This document shows, one piece after another, positions 1 to 11,867 of a DNA stretch of 64,000 nucleotides. Position numbers and translations under genes: made by a program. The notes below the pieces were generated by a model. The model saw only the letters and a list, made by a program, of their open reading frames with translations. It ran no database searches and was not told the DNA's origin. The stretch is taken from NCBI RefSeq assembly GCF_003253705.1, contig NZ_QKYU01000005.1, positions 1-64,000 of the forward strand, in the 5' to 3' direction. The stretch is from Humitalea rosea (GTDB lineage Bacteria > Pseudomonadota > Alphaproteobacteria > Acetobacterales > Acetobacteraceae). Numbering within the stretch: position 1 is the first letter of the stretch; every line of letters begins with the position of its first letter.

Positions 1-2
1 AA

Positions 3-116
3 GGAAAACGCCACCATCAGGCCGTCATCGCCCTCGCAAGACGCCGCGTGAACGTGCTCTGGGCCGTCGTGCAAAACCGCACGCCCTTCCAGACCAGATT
101 CAAAATGGCCGCTTGA
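3..116 (+). mobile_element. IS110-family transposase, 3' end (partial)
   Basis: The frame enters from the left edge of the window and encodes 37 residues before TGA. It reads GKRHHQAVIALARRR and then VNVLW, which is the usual C-terminal tail of IS110-type transposases (Transposase_20 region). Only this tail is visible, so it cannot be said whether the element is intact. It ends 8 bases from the stop codon of the MaoC-Pta gene on the other strand, so the insertion bounds the PHA operon. Confidence 0.7.
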
Positions 117-124
117 CTGAGCCA

Positions 125-1516
125 TTAGGCTGCCGCCGCCAGCCGTGCGAGCGCCACCGAAGCAAGCCGCACGCGCAAGGAATCCGAGCGGCTGGTCAGG
201 ATGATCGGCACGCGGGCCCCCAGCACCAGCCCCGCCGCGATGGCGCCCGCGAAGTAGAGCAGCTGCTTGGCGAGCATGTTCCCCGATTCCAGATCCGGGA
301 CCAGGAGAATGTCCGCCTGGCCGGCGACGGGGGAGACGATCTGCTTGATCCTGGCCGCATCCATGCTGATCGCGTTGTCGAAGGCGAGGGGGCCATCCAC
401 CAGCGCCCCGGTGATCTGCCCGCGCGCCGCCATGACGGTCAGCGCCGCGGCATCCAGGGTCGCCGGCATGCTCGGGTTCACCGTTTCGACCGCGGCCAGC
501 ACGGCGACCAGCGGCCGCTCCACGCCGAGCACATGCATGAGATCGATGGCATTCTGGCAGATGTCGCGCTTCTGGGTGAGCGTGGGCGCGATGTTGATCG
601 CCGCATCGGTGATGACCAACGGCTTCGGATAGGCCGGGATGTCCATGGCATAGGCGTGGCTGATGCGGCGTTCGGTCCGCAGCCCGGAATTGGTCGCGAC
701 CACCGCGCCAAGCAACTCGTCGCTGTGCAGGCTTCCCTTCATCAGCGCCGCGACCTCGCCCGCGGCGGCCATCGCGACGGCGCGCTCCGCGGCGGCGTGG
801 CTATGCTCCACATTGACGATGCGGAGGCCGTCCAGACTGACCTGGGCCGCATCGGCCGCCGCGCGGATCTTGCGTTCGGGGCCGACCAGAACCGGTTCGG
901 CGAGGCCGGCGGCATAGGCCTCGATGGCACCGAGAATCGCCTCCGGCGAACACGGATGCACGACGGCGACCAACAGCGGTGGGCGGCACACCGCCTCCTT
1001 CATGAAGCGGTCGTAGCGGTCGTGGCGTTGCAGCATCACCTCGGGCAGCGGCACGCGCGGCCAGGACAGCTTGGCCGCCGGGGCGATGACGGTGGCCATC
1101 CCGGACAGCACCGTCTCGCCCGTTTGGTTGGTGCAGAAGGTGTCGAGGATCACGATGCGCTTGTCCGGCCGCTTCTCCGCGACACGGACGGAGGCGGTGA
1201 CGGTGTCGCCTGGCGCCACCGGCTTCAGGAACCGCAGCTCCTGGCCGAGGTAAATGGTGCCCGGCCCCGGCAGTTTCGTGCCGAGCACGGCGGAGATCAG
1301 CGCCGCGGTCCACATCCCATGCGCGACGATATGCCCGAAGGGATCGGTCGCGGCGAAGCCCGCATCCATATGCGCCGGATTGACGTCTCCGGAAACGGCG
1401 GCGAACAGCTCGATGTCATCGCGCCCGACGATGCGGACGATCGAGGCGGTATCGCCGATCGCGATCTCGTCGAAGGGGCAGTTGTCCACCATCGGGCGAT
1501 CGAAGGCGGGGCTCAT
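125..1516 (-). CDS. Bifunctional MaoC-type enoyl-CoA hydratase / phosphate acyltransferase
   Basis: 463 residues. The N-terminal part (about 1-140) is a MaoC/PhaJ-like hot-dog hydratase with the signature AAVSGDVNPAHMD; D44 and H49 are the expected catalytic pair of (R)-specific enoyl-CoA hydratases. The remainder matches phosphate acetyl/butyryltransferases, which exchange CoA for phosphate on acyl-CoA. The start is the ATG that overlaps the phaC stop codon (ATGA); the frame stays open upstream but only inside phaC. Translational coupling to phaC suggests supply or recycling of (R)-3-hydroxyacyl-CoA for PHA. An acyl kinase partner would be expected next, but an IS110 end lies 8 bases downstream instead. 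The family is clear; the acyl specificity is not known. Confidence 0.88.
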   Translation of the reverse strand: MSPAFDRPMVDNCPFDEIAIGDTASIVRIVGRDDIELFAAVSGDVNPAHMDAGFAATDPFGHIVAHGMWTAALISAVLGTKLPGPGTIYLGQELRFLKPVAPGDTVTASVRVAEKRPDKRIVILDTFCTNQTGETVLSGMATVIAPAAKLSWPRVPLPEVMLQRHDRYDRFMKEAVCRPPLLVAVVHPCSPEAILGAIEAYAAGLAEPVLVGPERKIRAAADAAQVSLDGLRIVNVEHSHAAAERAVAMAAAGEVAALMKGSLHSDELLGAVVATNSGLRTERRISHAYAMDIPAYPKPLVITDAAINIAPTLTQKRDICQNAIDLMHVLGVERPLVAVLAAVETVNPSMPATLDAAALTVMAARGQITGALVDGPLAFDNAISMDAARIKQIVSPVAGQADILLVPDLESGNMLAKQLLYFAGAIAAGLVLGARVPIILTSRSDSLRVRLASVALARLAAAA

Positions 1517-3312
1517 GCCTCGTGCACATAGATGCCGGGGGCATCGCACAGAGGCGGATAGCCGCGCCGCGCCGCGCCCGTGACCGGCGGCTGCACCATG
1601 GCCGGCGAGGAGTGCGCGGCGAGCCATTCCTGCCAAGGCTGCCACCAGGATCCCGGCTGCGGCGGCGTGAGTGCCAGCCATTCGTCGGGGCTGACGCATT
1701 GATCCGCGGCGGCCTTGTGGCGCAGCCGGAATTCCCGCCGCGGATGTCCCGGCTCGCTGACGATGCCGGCATTGTGGCCGCCGCTCGTCAGGACGAAGGT
1801 CACGTCCGCATCGCTGAGATAATGGATCTTGAACACAGAACGCCAGGGCGCGACGTGATCGCGCTCCGTGCCCACAACGAAGATCGGCGCTTCGATGTTC
1901 TTGGTCGAGACGGGATGCCCGTCCACGATGTAGGTTGCGGAGGCCAGGCTGTTTTCCAGGAACAGATGGCGCAGGTATTCGGAATGCATGCGGTAGGGCA
2001 TCCGCGTCGCATCCGCGTTCCAGGCCGTCAGGTCGATCATCGGCGCGCTGTCGCCCATCAGATAGTCATGGACCATGCGCGACCAGATCAGATCATTCGA
2101 TTGCAGGATCTGGAACGCCCCCGCCATCTGCTTGGAGTCCAGGAAGCCGCGTTCCCACATCATCCCTTCCAACAGCGCGACCTCGCTGTGGTCGATGAAC
2201 AGTTGCAGTTCGCCGGGCTCGCTGAAATCGGTCTGCGCCGCCAGCAGCGTCACCGTGGCGAGGCGCTCATCCCCCGCCCGCGCCATCGCGGCGGCGGCGA
2301 TGGTCAGCAGCGTGCCGCCCAGGCAATAGCCGACGCCATGCACGCGGCGCCCGGGCAACACCGCGCCGATCGCATCCAGCGCCTCGGCGATGCCGAGCCG
2401 GCGGTAATCGTCGAAGGATGTGTCACGATCCTCGGCATCGGGATTGTGCCAGGACAGGCAGAACACCGTGTGTCCCTTCGCCACCAGATAGCCGATGAGC
2501 GAGTTATGCGGCGACAGGTCCAGGATGTAGTATTTCATGATCCAGGCGGGCACGATCAGGATCGGCTCCGCATGCACGCTTTCCGTCGCCGGCGCGTATT
2601 GGATCAGCTCGACGAGGCGGTTGCGGTGGATCACCTTGCCCGGGGTCTGCGCGACCTCGTGGCCGGGGCGGAAGGCTTCGGTGCCGGCCGCTGCCTCGCC
2701 GGCCACGCGACGGCCGAGATCGCCCAGCAGATTGCCCGCCCCGGCGATGAGGTTGGCGCCGCCCGACTGCATCGTGCGCCGCGTGATTTCCGGGTTGCAG
2801 GGCGCGATGTTGGAGGGCGAGACCATGTCGAGCAGCTGCCGCGCGGTGAAGGCGACGACATCCTCATGATGCGGCGCCACGCCGTTCACGCCCAGCGTCG
2901 CCTCGCTCCACCATTGCTGCGACAGCATGAACATGTCGTACCAGGACCGGTAGGGCTGGTCCTGCCAGCCGCTGTCGCGGAAGCGGCGGTCGCCTGGGAC
3001 CAGGGCGATGGGCGCGGCCTTCCCGGGATCGCCGATGGCGAGGGCGGCCTGCCCGATGAACTGGCCCGCCTTGGTCGCCGCGGAGAGCGCGAGCTCCATG
3101 CGCTTCCCCGGCGCCATCGCCAGGTGCAATGCCCAATCGGCGTAGGCGAGATAGAGCGATACCGGCGACAGGCCGGAGGTGACGCGGGCCAGGGCCGCGG
3201 TCGCCGCGAGGTCCGTCGTCCGCAACGCCGCCGCGAGCAGATCGCCGGGTGTCGCTTCGGTGGAGATCGCAGCCGTCCGCACGGCCCTAACGGCCGGCTG
3301 AATTGTCGTCAT
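1513..3312 (-). CDS. phaC: Class I poly(3-hydroxyalkanoate) synthase
   Basis: 599 residues, a normal length for class I PhaC, which polymerises (R)-3-hydroxyacyl-CoA on the granule surface in the cytoplasm. The lipase-like box is GYCLGG with the nucleophilic cysteine at about residue 330. The other triad members are visible as D in GTERDHVAPW and H in SGGHNAG. The N-terminal PhaC_N region precedes an alpha/beta-hydrolase fold. The gene lies 63 bases downstream of the phasin gene and overlaps the MaoC-Pta gene by 4 bases, giving a phasin-phaC-maoC/pta operon. No strong ribosome binding site is seen before the start. Confidence 0.95.
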   Translation of the reverse strand: MTTIQPAVRAVRTAAISTEATPGDLLAAALRTTDLAATAALARVTSGLSPVSLYLAYADWALHLAMAPGKRMELALSAATKAGQFIGQAALAIGDPGKAAPIALVPGDRRFRDSGWQDQPYRSWYDMFMLSQQWWSEATLGVNGVAPHHEDVVAFTARQLLDMVSPSNIAPCNPEITRRTMQSGGANLIAGAGNLLGDLGRRVAGEAAAGTEAFRPGHEVAQTPGKVIHRNRLVELIQYAPATESVHAEPILIVPAWIMKYYILDLSPHNSLIGYLVAKGHTVFCLSWHNPDAEDRDTSFDDYRRLGIAEALDAIGAVLPGRRVHGVGYCLGGTLLTIAAAAMARAGDERLATVTLLAAQTDFSEPGELQLFIDHSEVALLEGMMWERGFLDSKQMAGAFQILQSNDLIWSRMVHDYLMGDSAPMIDLTAWNADATRMPYRMHSEYLRHLFLENSLASATYIVDGHPVSTKNIEAPIFVVGTERDHVAPWRSVFKIHYLSDADVTFVLTSGGHNAGIVSEPGHPRREFRLRHKAAADQCVSPDEWLALTPPQPGSWWQPWQEWLAAHSSPAMVQPPVTGAARRGYPPLCDAPGIYVHEA

Positions 3313-3375
3313 TGCTCGCGCTCGCGGCCAGGGGGGACAATGGGTACGAAGGTCAGGGGCGCTCCCCCTTTCGCC

Positions 3376-3774
3376 TCAGGCCTTTCGTGCCTCGACGGCC
3401 TCCTGGGCCGCCGCTGTGTAGCAGCCGCGCAGCTGCTCGACGGTTTCGCTGGCGACCTTGGCCTGGGCGGAGGCGACCTCGCACATCTCGCTCAACAGGC
3501 TGGACTGGATCGTCATCATATCCTGCGGCTTGCGGCAGGCGGCGATGTCCTGGCAGCTCTTGCCGAAGCGCTGCTGCGTCGCGCGAAGCAGCTCCAGCTC
3601 GCGGTTCAGGGCTTCGGTGTACACCTTTTGCGAGGCGATGCCGGCGTCCCAGAACGCCTTCCAGGGCAGCGACATCATGTCGCCCGCGCGGTCCGCTCCA
3701 TGGACCCACCATTGCGGCAGGGCGGTTCCGAAGGGGGAAGGTGAGGGCGTGGCGCTGGGTGCATTCGCGGACAT
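3376..3774 (-). CDS. Phasin-like granule protein
   Basis: 132 residues. It starts at MSANAPSATP, preceded by a clear AGAGGA ribosome binding site; the frame is open further upstream without one. A proline- and serine-rich N-terminus is followed by amphipathic helices rich in Q, E, A and K, which fits phasins that coat PHA granules. Position directly before phaC supports this. Phasins are weakly conserved, so the call rests on composition and context. The gene probably leads the PHA operon; an FNR-type box lies about 130 bases upstream of its start. Confidence 0.7.
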   Translation of the reverse strand: MSANAPSATPSPSPFGTALPQWWVHGADRAGDMMSLPWKAFWDAGIASQKVYTEALNRELELLRATQQRFGKSCQDIAACRKPQDMMTIQSSLLSEMCEVASAQAKVASETVEQLRGCYTAAAQEAVEARKA

Positions 3775-3905
3775 GACGATCCTCTCGGGTGTCTGACGAG
3801 ATAGGCAGCTCCCGCTTTGGACCGTCGGAGGGGCGGGCTTGCTGCCGGCCTCCGTGGTCCCGCGAATGCCTGCCGCCCTGTTAGGCACGCCTGGGGAGCG
3901 CCGCA

Positions 3906-3919
3906 TTGATCCTGATCAA
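3906..3919 (-). promoter_or_regulatory. FNR/FixK-type box upstream of the PHA operon
   Basis: The sequence TTGATCCTGATCAA matches the FNR/Anr/FixK consensus TTGAT-N4-ATCAA exactly. It lies between the stop of the RraA-like gene and the phasin start, about 132 bases upstream of the phasin ATG, in a stretch with no coding frame of its own. It could link PHA formation to oxygen limitation. The regulator is not in this window. Confidence 0.6.
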
Positions 3920-3970
3920 GACGGCCTCCGGAGGTTGCATGTTGCCAGACGCCCGATGCGTTACAGGGCG

Positions 3971-4642
3971 CTAGGCTCCCTTGGTCTGCAACGCATGGTA
4001 CCCATGGCTGCGGCGCGCCTCGGCCAGGTCGATGCCGGCGCGGATATCCCGCAGGATCAGCGCTTCCTTGGCCTCGATCTCCTCGGCCACGCGCAGCACA
4101 TCGGCGGCGCGGGCAAGCGGGATGACGACGACGCAACTGTCGTCGGCCGAGATCAGGTCGCCCGGATCGACCCGCACGCGGCCGAGCACGATCGGTACAT
4201 TCGTCGCCTGCAGGGCGACGCGATCCTTGCCGGTGCGCGAATGCGCGGCGCAGGACCAGATCGGGTAGCCATAGGCGCGGCTTTCCCCGACATCGCGGTT
4301 CACGCCGTCGATCACCGTGCCGGCGATGCCCTTCGCCTTCGCGGCCTCGGTCAGGATGTTGCCCCAGACCGTGCAGTCGAGCCGCCCGCGATTATCGATG
4401 CAGATGACATCCCCCGCCTCGGCCAGGTGAAGGAATTCCCCCACCGTGCCGCCGGCCGCTCCCATCGGCAGATAGCTCAGCGTCACCGCCTGCCCGCAGA
4501 GCCGCGCGCCGGCCAGCATCGGGCGCAACCCATCGACCTGCCCCGGGAGGCCCAGCTTGTCGAGCGCATCCGAAACCGCCGAGGTCGGCAGCTTCGCGAC
4601 GCGCGCGATCACATCGGCGGAGAGCCGTTCAAATGCGGACAT
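3971..4642 (-). CDS. RraA-like protein (HMG/CHA aldolase or demethylmenaquinone methyltransferase-like family)
   Basis: 223 residues starting at MSAFERL behind a GAGGATCA ribosome binding site. It shows the RraA fold pattern: a G-E-F turn, then DVICIDNRGR and DGVNRDVGE, the last carrying the conserved D-G-x-x-R-D used in metal and pyruvate binding by 4-hydroxy-4-methyl-2-oxoglutarate/oxaloacetate aldolases. It sits 10 bases after the Bug-type binding protein, so the two are co-transcribed. In this bacterial group such pairs are common and suggest uptake and breakdown of a carboxylic acid. The family does not by itself separate aldolases from RNase E regulators; the context favours an aldolase. 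Confidence 0.8.
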   Translation of the reverse strand: MSAFERLSADVIARVAKLPTSAVSDALDKLGLPGQVDGLRPMLAGARLCGQAVTLSYLPMGAAGGTVGEFLHLAEAGDVICIDNRGRLDCTVWGNILTEAAKAKGIAGTVIDGVNRDVGESRAYGYPIWSCAAHSRTGKDRVALQATNVPIVLGRVRVDPGDLISADDSCVVVIPLARAADVLRVAEEIEAKEALILRDIRAGIDLAEARRSHGYHALQTKGA

Positions 4643-4652
4643 GCGGTGATCC

Positions 4653-5645
4653 TCAATCGGCCCGGATGGCGTTGTCGCGCACCACCTGGCCCCAGGTTTC
4701 CATTTGGCCATCGACGAAGGTCTTCAACTCGGCCGGGCTGGAGAGGACCAGCCGCGCCTGCTGCGTCTCTTCCATCATCTTCCGCGCGCGCTCCTCGTTG
4801 AGCGACTCACGAAGGGCCGCGTTGACGCGGGCGACGATCGGGGCCGGCGTGCCGGCGGGGGCGAAGACGCCCCACCAGGCCTCGGCCAGCAGGCCAGGGA
4901 AGCCGGCTTCCTCGCCGGTCTGCACCTGGGCGAGGCCGGGCAGGCGCGAGGGGCCGAATTGCGCGATGGCCCGCAGCGACCCACCCGAGATATGCGGCGC
5001 CAGCAACGCGGCGCTGCCGATCATCACATCGACATGCCCGGCGACGGTGTCGTTCACCGCAAGACCGCCGCCACGATAGGCGATATGCGGCATCTTCGTG
5101 CCGGTCCGCTGCTGCAACAGCATCATGGTCAGATGCCCGATGGTGCCATTGCCGGTCGAGCCGTAGGAGACCGCATCCGGCCGCGCCTTGGCCGCGTTCA
5201 CGAGGTCGGCGAGGGTGTGGTAGGGCTTGTCGGGCTTGGTCGCGATCACATAGGGCGCGCCGCCGATCAGCATCACCGGGTCCAGGTCCCGCGTCAGGTC
5301 GAAGGGCAGGCTCGGCAGCAGCGCCGGCATGACGGCGTGGCTGTCGAAGGTCAGCAGCCAGGTCTGGCCGTCGGGCTTGGCATGGGCCACCACTTCGGTG
5401 CCGATGGAGCCGGCGGCGCCGGAGCGGTTCTCCACCACCACGCTCTGGCCGAGCCTCTGGGTCAGCCCGGGCGAGACCAGCCGCGCCACGGCGTCCGTGG
5501 AGCCACCCGGGGCGAAGGGAACGACGATCCGGATCGGCCCATTGGGCCAGCCGGCCTGCGCATGGAGCGCCGGTGCGGCGAGGACGGTGCCGGCGATGCC
5601 GCCAGCCAAGCCGAGGGCGCCGCGGCGCGTGATGCGATGGGTCAT
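4653..5645 (-). CDS. Bug-family TTT substrate-binding protein
   Basis: 330 residues. It starts at MTHRITRRGALGL with a GGGAGGA site upstream; the N-terminus is a twin-arginine-like signal peptide ending near ALHAQA. The mature part begins with PNGPIRIVVPFAPGGSTD, the hallmark of Bug/TctC periplasmic receptors, and continues with VVENRSGAAG. These proteins deliver carboxylates to tripartite tricarboxylate transporters. No TctA or TctB gene lies in the window, so it works with a distant permease or as a sensor. The downstream RraA-like gene suggests an oxo- or hydroxy-acid ligand. Confidence 0.93.
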   Translation of the reverse strand: MTHRITRRGALGLAGGIAGTVLAAPALHAQAGWPNGPIRIVVPFAPGGSTDAVARLVSPGLTQRLGQSVVVENRSGAAGSIGTEVVAHAKPDGQTWLLTFDSHAVMPALLPSLPFDLTRDLDPVMLIGGAPYVIATKPDKPYHTLADLVNAAKARPDAVSYGSTGNGTIGHLTMMLLQQRTGTKMPHIAYRGGGLAVNDTVAGHVDVMIGSAALLAPHISGGSLRAIAQFGPSRLPGLAQVQTGEEAGFPGLLAEAWWGVFAPAGTPAPIVARVNAALRESLNEERARKMMEETQQARLVLSSPAELKTFVDGQMETWGQVVRDNAIRAD

Positions 5646-5949
5646 TATGGAAATCCTCCCGTTTTCTCCAGTCTTACGGGCGCGGGGAGGGGGGGCAAGC
5701 CCCAATGACGACGTGTGCGGAGAGTCTCGGCACGACGGATTGAAGAGGCGCGCAAGCACTACTGCGCGAACCAGGCATGATGGCCCAATTTCGGCGCGTA
5801 TCCGGCCATTCATATGGGTTGGAAGGCGATCCGCGTGAAAAATCTTCTCGCACGGAGGTATATTTTAGGTTACATCGCAACCCGAAGTTGTCCGATTCCA
5901 TTGTCGGTAGTTGGGATACGGCAATGATTTCTCAAATTGGATCGTGCGC
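5646..5949. other. Intergenic region between divergent Bug and kinase operons
   Basis: 304 bases without a convincing gene. The half nearest the kinase operon (about 5810-5930) is AT-richer than its surroundings and includes TATATTTTA at about 5861, which may be part of the promoter for the operon starting at 5950. A short inverted repeat, cgcgca/tgcgcg, lies at 5749-5768. Confidence 0.4.
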
Positions 5950-6306
5950 ATGTCGCCCCAATGCCCGACCGGACGCGAAAGCTCCGCGCTGTTGCCCCCG
6001 CTACTGCTGTCATTGGTGACGCTTGTCGGCGCATTCCTGATCGGCACCATGCCCCGCGAGGGACAAACCCAATACGCCGTCATCGCTGCCCCCTGGGCCG
6101 GCCTGGCCGAGATGGTCGGATTGGTGGCAGCGGCCGATGGGGCCATTGTCAATGTCGGTGGCCTGTCCAACGTCATCATCGCACAGTCCGACAGCGCGAC
6201 GTTCAGCAGCGATCTCTACCGCGCCGGCGCCTGGTTGGTGCTGGACCCGATCGTGCTGCGCGGCTGCCTCGGCATTGCCGCCGCGCACCATCCGGCGCAG
6301 AGCTGA
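5950..6306 (+). CDS. Small membrane-anchored protein of unknown function
   Basis: 118 residues from the ATG at 5950; the frame also allows a TTG start at 5911, and neither has a good ribosome binding site. There is one clear membrane segment (about 16-35, [17 protein letters not shown]), then a mixed hydrophobic domain including [15 protein letters not shown] and a C-terminal stretch ending AAHHPAQS. It ends 13 bases before the hybrid histidine kinase, so it should be in the same operon and may be an accessory or input protein. No family is recognised. Small A/G-rich residues in the second half could make a further membrane-associated region. Confidence 0.6.
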   Translation: MSPQCPTGRESSALLPPLLLSLVTLVGAFLIGTMPREGQTQYAVIAAPWAGLAEMVGLVAAADGAIVNVGGLSNVIIAQSDSATFSSDLYRAGAWLVLDPIVLRGCLGIAAAHHPAQS

Positions 6307-6319
6307 AGGGCACACGAGC

Positions 6320-9153
<2,834 letters not shown>

Positions 9154-9157
<4 letters not shown>

Positions 9158-10116
9158 TCAGCACAAGGTCGCTCATCCTGATCGTCGATGACGAACTCGC
9201 CAATGTGGAAATCCTGAGCGCCGCGCTCGAGGACAGCTATGAGATCTGCTTCGCCACCTCCGGCGAGGACGCAATGACGGTCGCCCGGGCCGAACTGCCC
9301 GACCTCATCCTGCTCGATGTGCTGATGTCGGGCATGGACGGCTATGAGGTCTGCCGGCAGCTCAAGGCGGACCCGACGATGGCGGATGTCCCGATCATCT
9401 TCACCACGGCGCTCAACGACCAGGCCGCCGAGGTGCACGGGCTGGAACTGGGCGCGATCGACTATGTGACCAAGCCGATCTCACCGGCGATCGTGCAGGC
9501 GCGCGTCCGCAACCACCTTGAGCTGAAGCGGATGCGGGATGAGCTGGCACGGCTCGCCGTGACGGATGCGCTGACCGGGCTCGGCAACCGACGGCGGCTT
9601 GAGACGACGCTGGCGCATGAGGCGGCACGCCTTGCCCGCGCCAGCGCCGAGCTCTCGATCATTCTCCTCGACATCGATTTCTTCAAACGCTTCAACGATA
9701 ATTACGGCCACAACGCCGGTGACCGCTGCATCACCATGGTCGCGGCGACGCTGAACCGCGCGATACGCCGGGCGTCGCATCTGGCCGCGCGCTTCGGCGG
9801 CGAGGAATTCGCCTGCGTGCTTCCCGGTGTGAGCCATGCGGAGGCGATGGAGGTCGCCTACAATATCCGCGATCGTATCCAGGCCCTGGGCATTCCGCAT
9901 GAACGCTCCGACGTCGCGCCCTTCGTGACCGTCAGCGTTGGCGTGGCGACGGCGACCTGCCGCGCCGGCATCGATCCCGAAAACTGGATCCGGGCCGCCG
10001 ACAGCCAGCTCTACCTGTCGAAATCCGCGGGCCGCAACACCGTTTCGGGCCAGTTCTTCGATGAACAGGCGCTGTTGGCGGCCTGGGGACCGACGGCGCC
10101 CACGCTCAACACCTAA
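9154..10116 (+). CDS. Response regulator with GGDEF domain (diguanylate cyclase)
   Basis: 320 residues. The N-terminal receiver ([16 protein letters not shown] with the phosphoacceptor Asp, and the TKP lysine) is joined to a GGDEF domain with an intact GGEEF active site near residue 214. It makes cyclic di-GMP from GTP when phosphorylated, like WspR or PleD. The inhibitory I-site RxxD is replaced by RASH, so product inhibition may be lost. It overlaps the hybrid kinase by 4 bases, and the HPt of that kinase is the obvious phosphodonor. Confidence 0.93.
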
Positions 10117-10470
10117 CTAAACCGATGCGGGTTGGCAGCCCGGCCGGGCCCGTCCGCGCGCGCCGCGGTGATGCGCTCCTGATCGCCGATCGCCGATCGC
10201 TGATCGCAGCGCCTGGTCCATGATCAGGCGCTGCTCACCGCCCTGCCCCTGTTCAGCGCGCTGTCGCGGGCCAAAGCGTCGCTCCGGCGTCCGGCCGCGC
10301 GGACGGCAGCAGCCCCCGCCAAATCGCGGCAGTACCGCGCAAGCCGCCGCACCGGGCGGCGCATAGGGTTCCCGACAGGAAGCCACGATAGCAGCGCGCA
10401 TCCGCCTCGTTCCGCACCGGCGGGGCATCGGATCCGCCCGCATTCGTGCCTGCGAAGGAGCGTTGATCCG
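10117..10470. other. Intergenic region with GATCGCC-type repeats
   Basis: 354 bases with no supported gene. At about 10179-10206 short copies of tgatcgc/cgatcgc recur in tandem (four gatcgc units), next to a perfect hairpin. The rest is GC-rich spacer leading to the hydrolase gene; the codon pattern suggests no frame. Confidence 0.5.
10206..10234 (+). terminator. Perfect 10-bp hairpin after the signalling operon
   Basis: Arms gcagcgcctg and caggcgctgc are perfectly complementary around a 9-base loop, 90 bases after the GGDEF stop codon. There is no T-run, so it may be a weak terminator or a 3' stabiliser. Confidence 0.45.
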
Positions 10471-11451
10471 ATGACGACCGAGAGCCTGCCGCCCGATGCC
10501 GCGACCCTGCGGCGGGACATCCTGCTTGGTCTTGGTGCCGCCGCCGCGACGACGGTCCTTGCGCCATCCGCCCAGGCCCAGATGGCGGCATCCCCGACGC
10601 CGCCCCCCCATGCCGAAAGGAAACGCACAGTGACGACACTCACCACCCGCGATGGCACCGAGATCTATTACAAGGACTGGGGCCATGGCCGCCCCGTGGT
10701 GTTCTGCCATGGCTGGCCGCTGAACGCGGATAGCTGGGAGGCGCAGATGCTGCATCTCGGCGCCAATGGCTTCCGCGTCATCGCGCATGATCGCCGTGGC
10801 CATGGCCGATCCAGCCAGCCCTGGGACGGCAATGACATGGATCATTACGCCGATGACCTGGCGGATCTGATCAATGCGCTCGACTTGCGTGATGCCACCT
10901 TGATCGGCTTCTCCACCGGCGGCGGCGAAGTGGCGCGCTACGTCGGCCGCCACGGCACCGGCCGGGTCGCGCAGCTTGTCCTTGTCAGCTCCGTGCCGCC
11001 GCAGATGCTGAAGACCGAAGGCAATCCGGGCGGGCTGCCGATCGAGGTGTTTGACGGCATCCGTGCCGGATCGCTGAAGGACCGCTCGCAGTTCTACAAG
11101 GATCTGACGACGCCGTTCTTCGGCTTCAACAAGCCGGATCCGCGCGGCACGCAGGGCATGCGGGACGCCTTCTGGTTCCAGGGCATGCAGTCCGGCCACA
11201 AGAACGCGTTCGACTGCATCAAGGCCTTCTCGGAAACCGACTTCACCGAGGATCTGAAGAAGTTCGACAAGCCGACCCTGATCGTCCACGGCGATGCCGA
11301 TCAGATCGTGCCGATCGACGCCGCGGGGCGCGCCTCCGCCCGTCTCGTCCCCCATGCCACGCTGAAGGTCTATCCGGGCGCGCCGCATGCCGTGACGGAT
11401 ACGCACAAGGACCAGCTCAACGCCGATCTGCTCGCCTTCGTCAAAGCGTGA
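10471..11451 (+). CDS. Cofactor-free haloperoxidase-type alpha/beta hydrolase, exported
   Basis: 326 residues. An N-terminal extension of about 45 residues contains RRDILLGLG and a hydrophobic run ending PSAQAQ, consistent with a Tat signal. The catalytic domain resembles non-heme chloroperoxidases/perhydrolases: FCHGWPLN oxyanion region, nucleophile Ser in GFSTGGGE, Asp in HGDADQIVP and His in APHAV. Such enzymes hydrolyse esters and can form peracids. Family members are mostly about 275 residues and cytosolic; the signal is the unusual part. The next gene, 40 bases on, encodes a small exported protein and may be co-transcribed. Confidence 0.88.
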   Translation: MTTESLPPDAATLRRDILLGLGAAAATTVLAPSAQAQMAASPTPPPHAERKRTVTTLTTRDGTEIYYKDWGHGRPVVFCHGWPLNADSWEAQMLHLGANGFRVIAHDRRGHGRSSQPWDGNDMDHYADDLADLINALDLRDATLIGFSTGGGEVARYVGRHGTGRVAQLVLVSSVPPQMLKTEGNPGGLPIEVFDGIRAGSLKDRSQFYKDLTTPFFGFNKPDPRGTQGMRDAFWFQGMQSGHKNAFDCIKAFSETDFTEDLKKFDKPTLIVHGDADQIVPIDAAGRASARLVPHATLKVYPGAPHAVTDTHKDQLNADLLAFVKA

Positions 11452-11491
11452 GACCGGCCAACCCCATCACCCGCCTCAGGAGACCCAAGCC

Positions 11492-11854
11492 ATGAACCAC
11501 GCCGTCAAACTCGCCGCCGTCCTGCTGCTCGCCGCCGCCGCGCAGTCGGCTTCGGCCCAGGCCCCCGCCCCGGCCGCGACCCCGCCCGCGACCCTGATGA
11601 GCTGCCAGGTCCAGGAAACCCGCGGTTCCGGCGAAAGTGCCGAGATCGTCTACAACATGAACTGCATGCCCGTGGTCGGCGGCGGCGTCACCCGCATCGA
11701 GAGCACCGGCAATGGCGAGTTCCGCGTGACCTACGGCAACGGGCGTCCCGTCTTCGCCGGTGGTCCGGTCTATATCCTCCACACCGGCGAGGAGCCGGGC
11801 ACGGCAGGCTATGGCGCGCCGCGCGATGGCAACGTCGGCACCCCCAACCGCTGA
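11492..11854 (+). CDS. Small exported protein of unknown function
   Basis: 120 residues behind an AGGAGA ribosome binding site. A typical signal peptide (MNHAVKLAAVLLLAAAAQSASA) precedes a short Ala/Pro linker. The mature part has two cysteines (SCQVQE and NMNCMP), which could form a disulphide in the periplasm. The tail is Gly/Pro-rich. It is not recognised as a named family. The gene follows the haloperoxidase-type hydrolase by 40 bases and is followed by a strong terminator, so these two genes probably form one unit. Confidence 0.7.
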   Translation: MNHAVKLAAVLLLAAAAQSASAQAPAPAATPPATLMSCQVQETRGSGESAEIVYNMNCMPVVGGGVTRIESTGNGEFRVTYGNGRPVFAGGPVYILHTGEEPGTAGYGAPRDGNVGTPNR

Positions 11855-11867
11855 CGCCCCCCGGGGC

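Noticed and set aside
1522-3744. Open frame of 740 codons on the plus strand across phaC and the phasin gene
   Set aside because: Antisense to phaC with its catalytic motifs; the frame is open only because of high GC, and it has no family motif.
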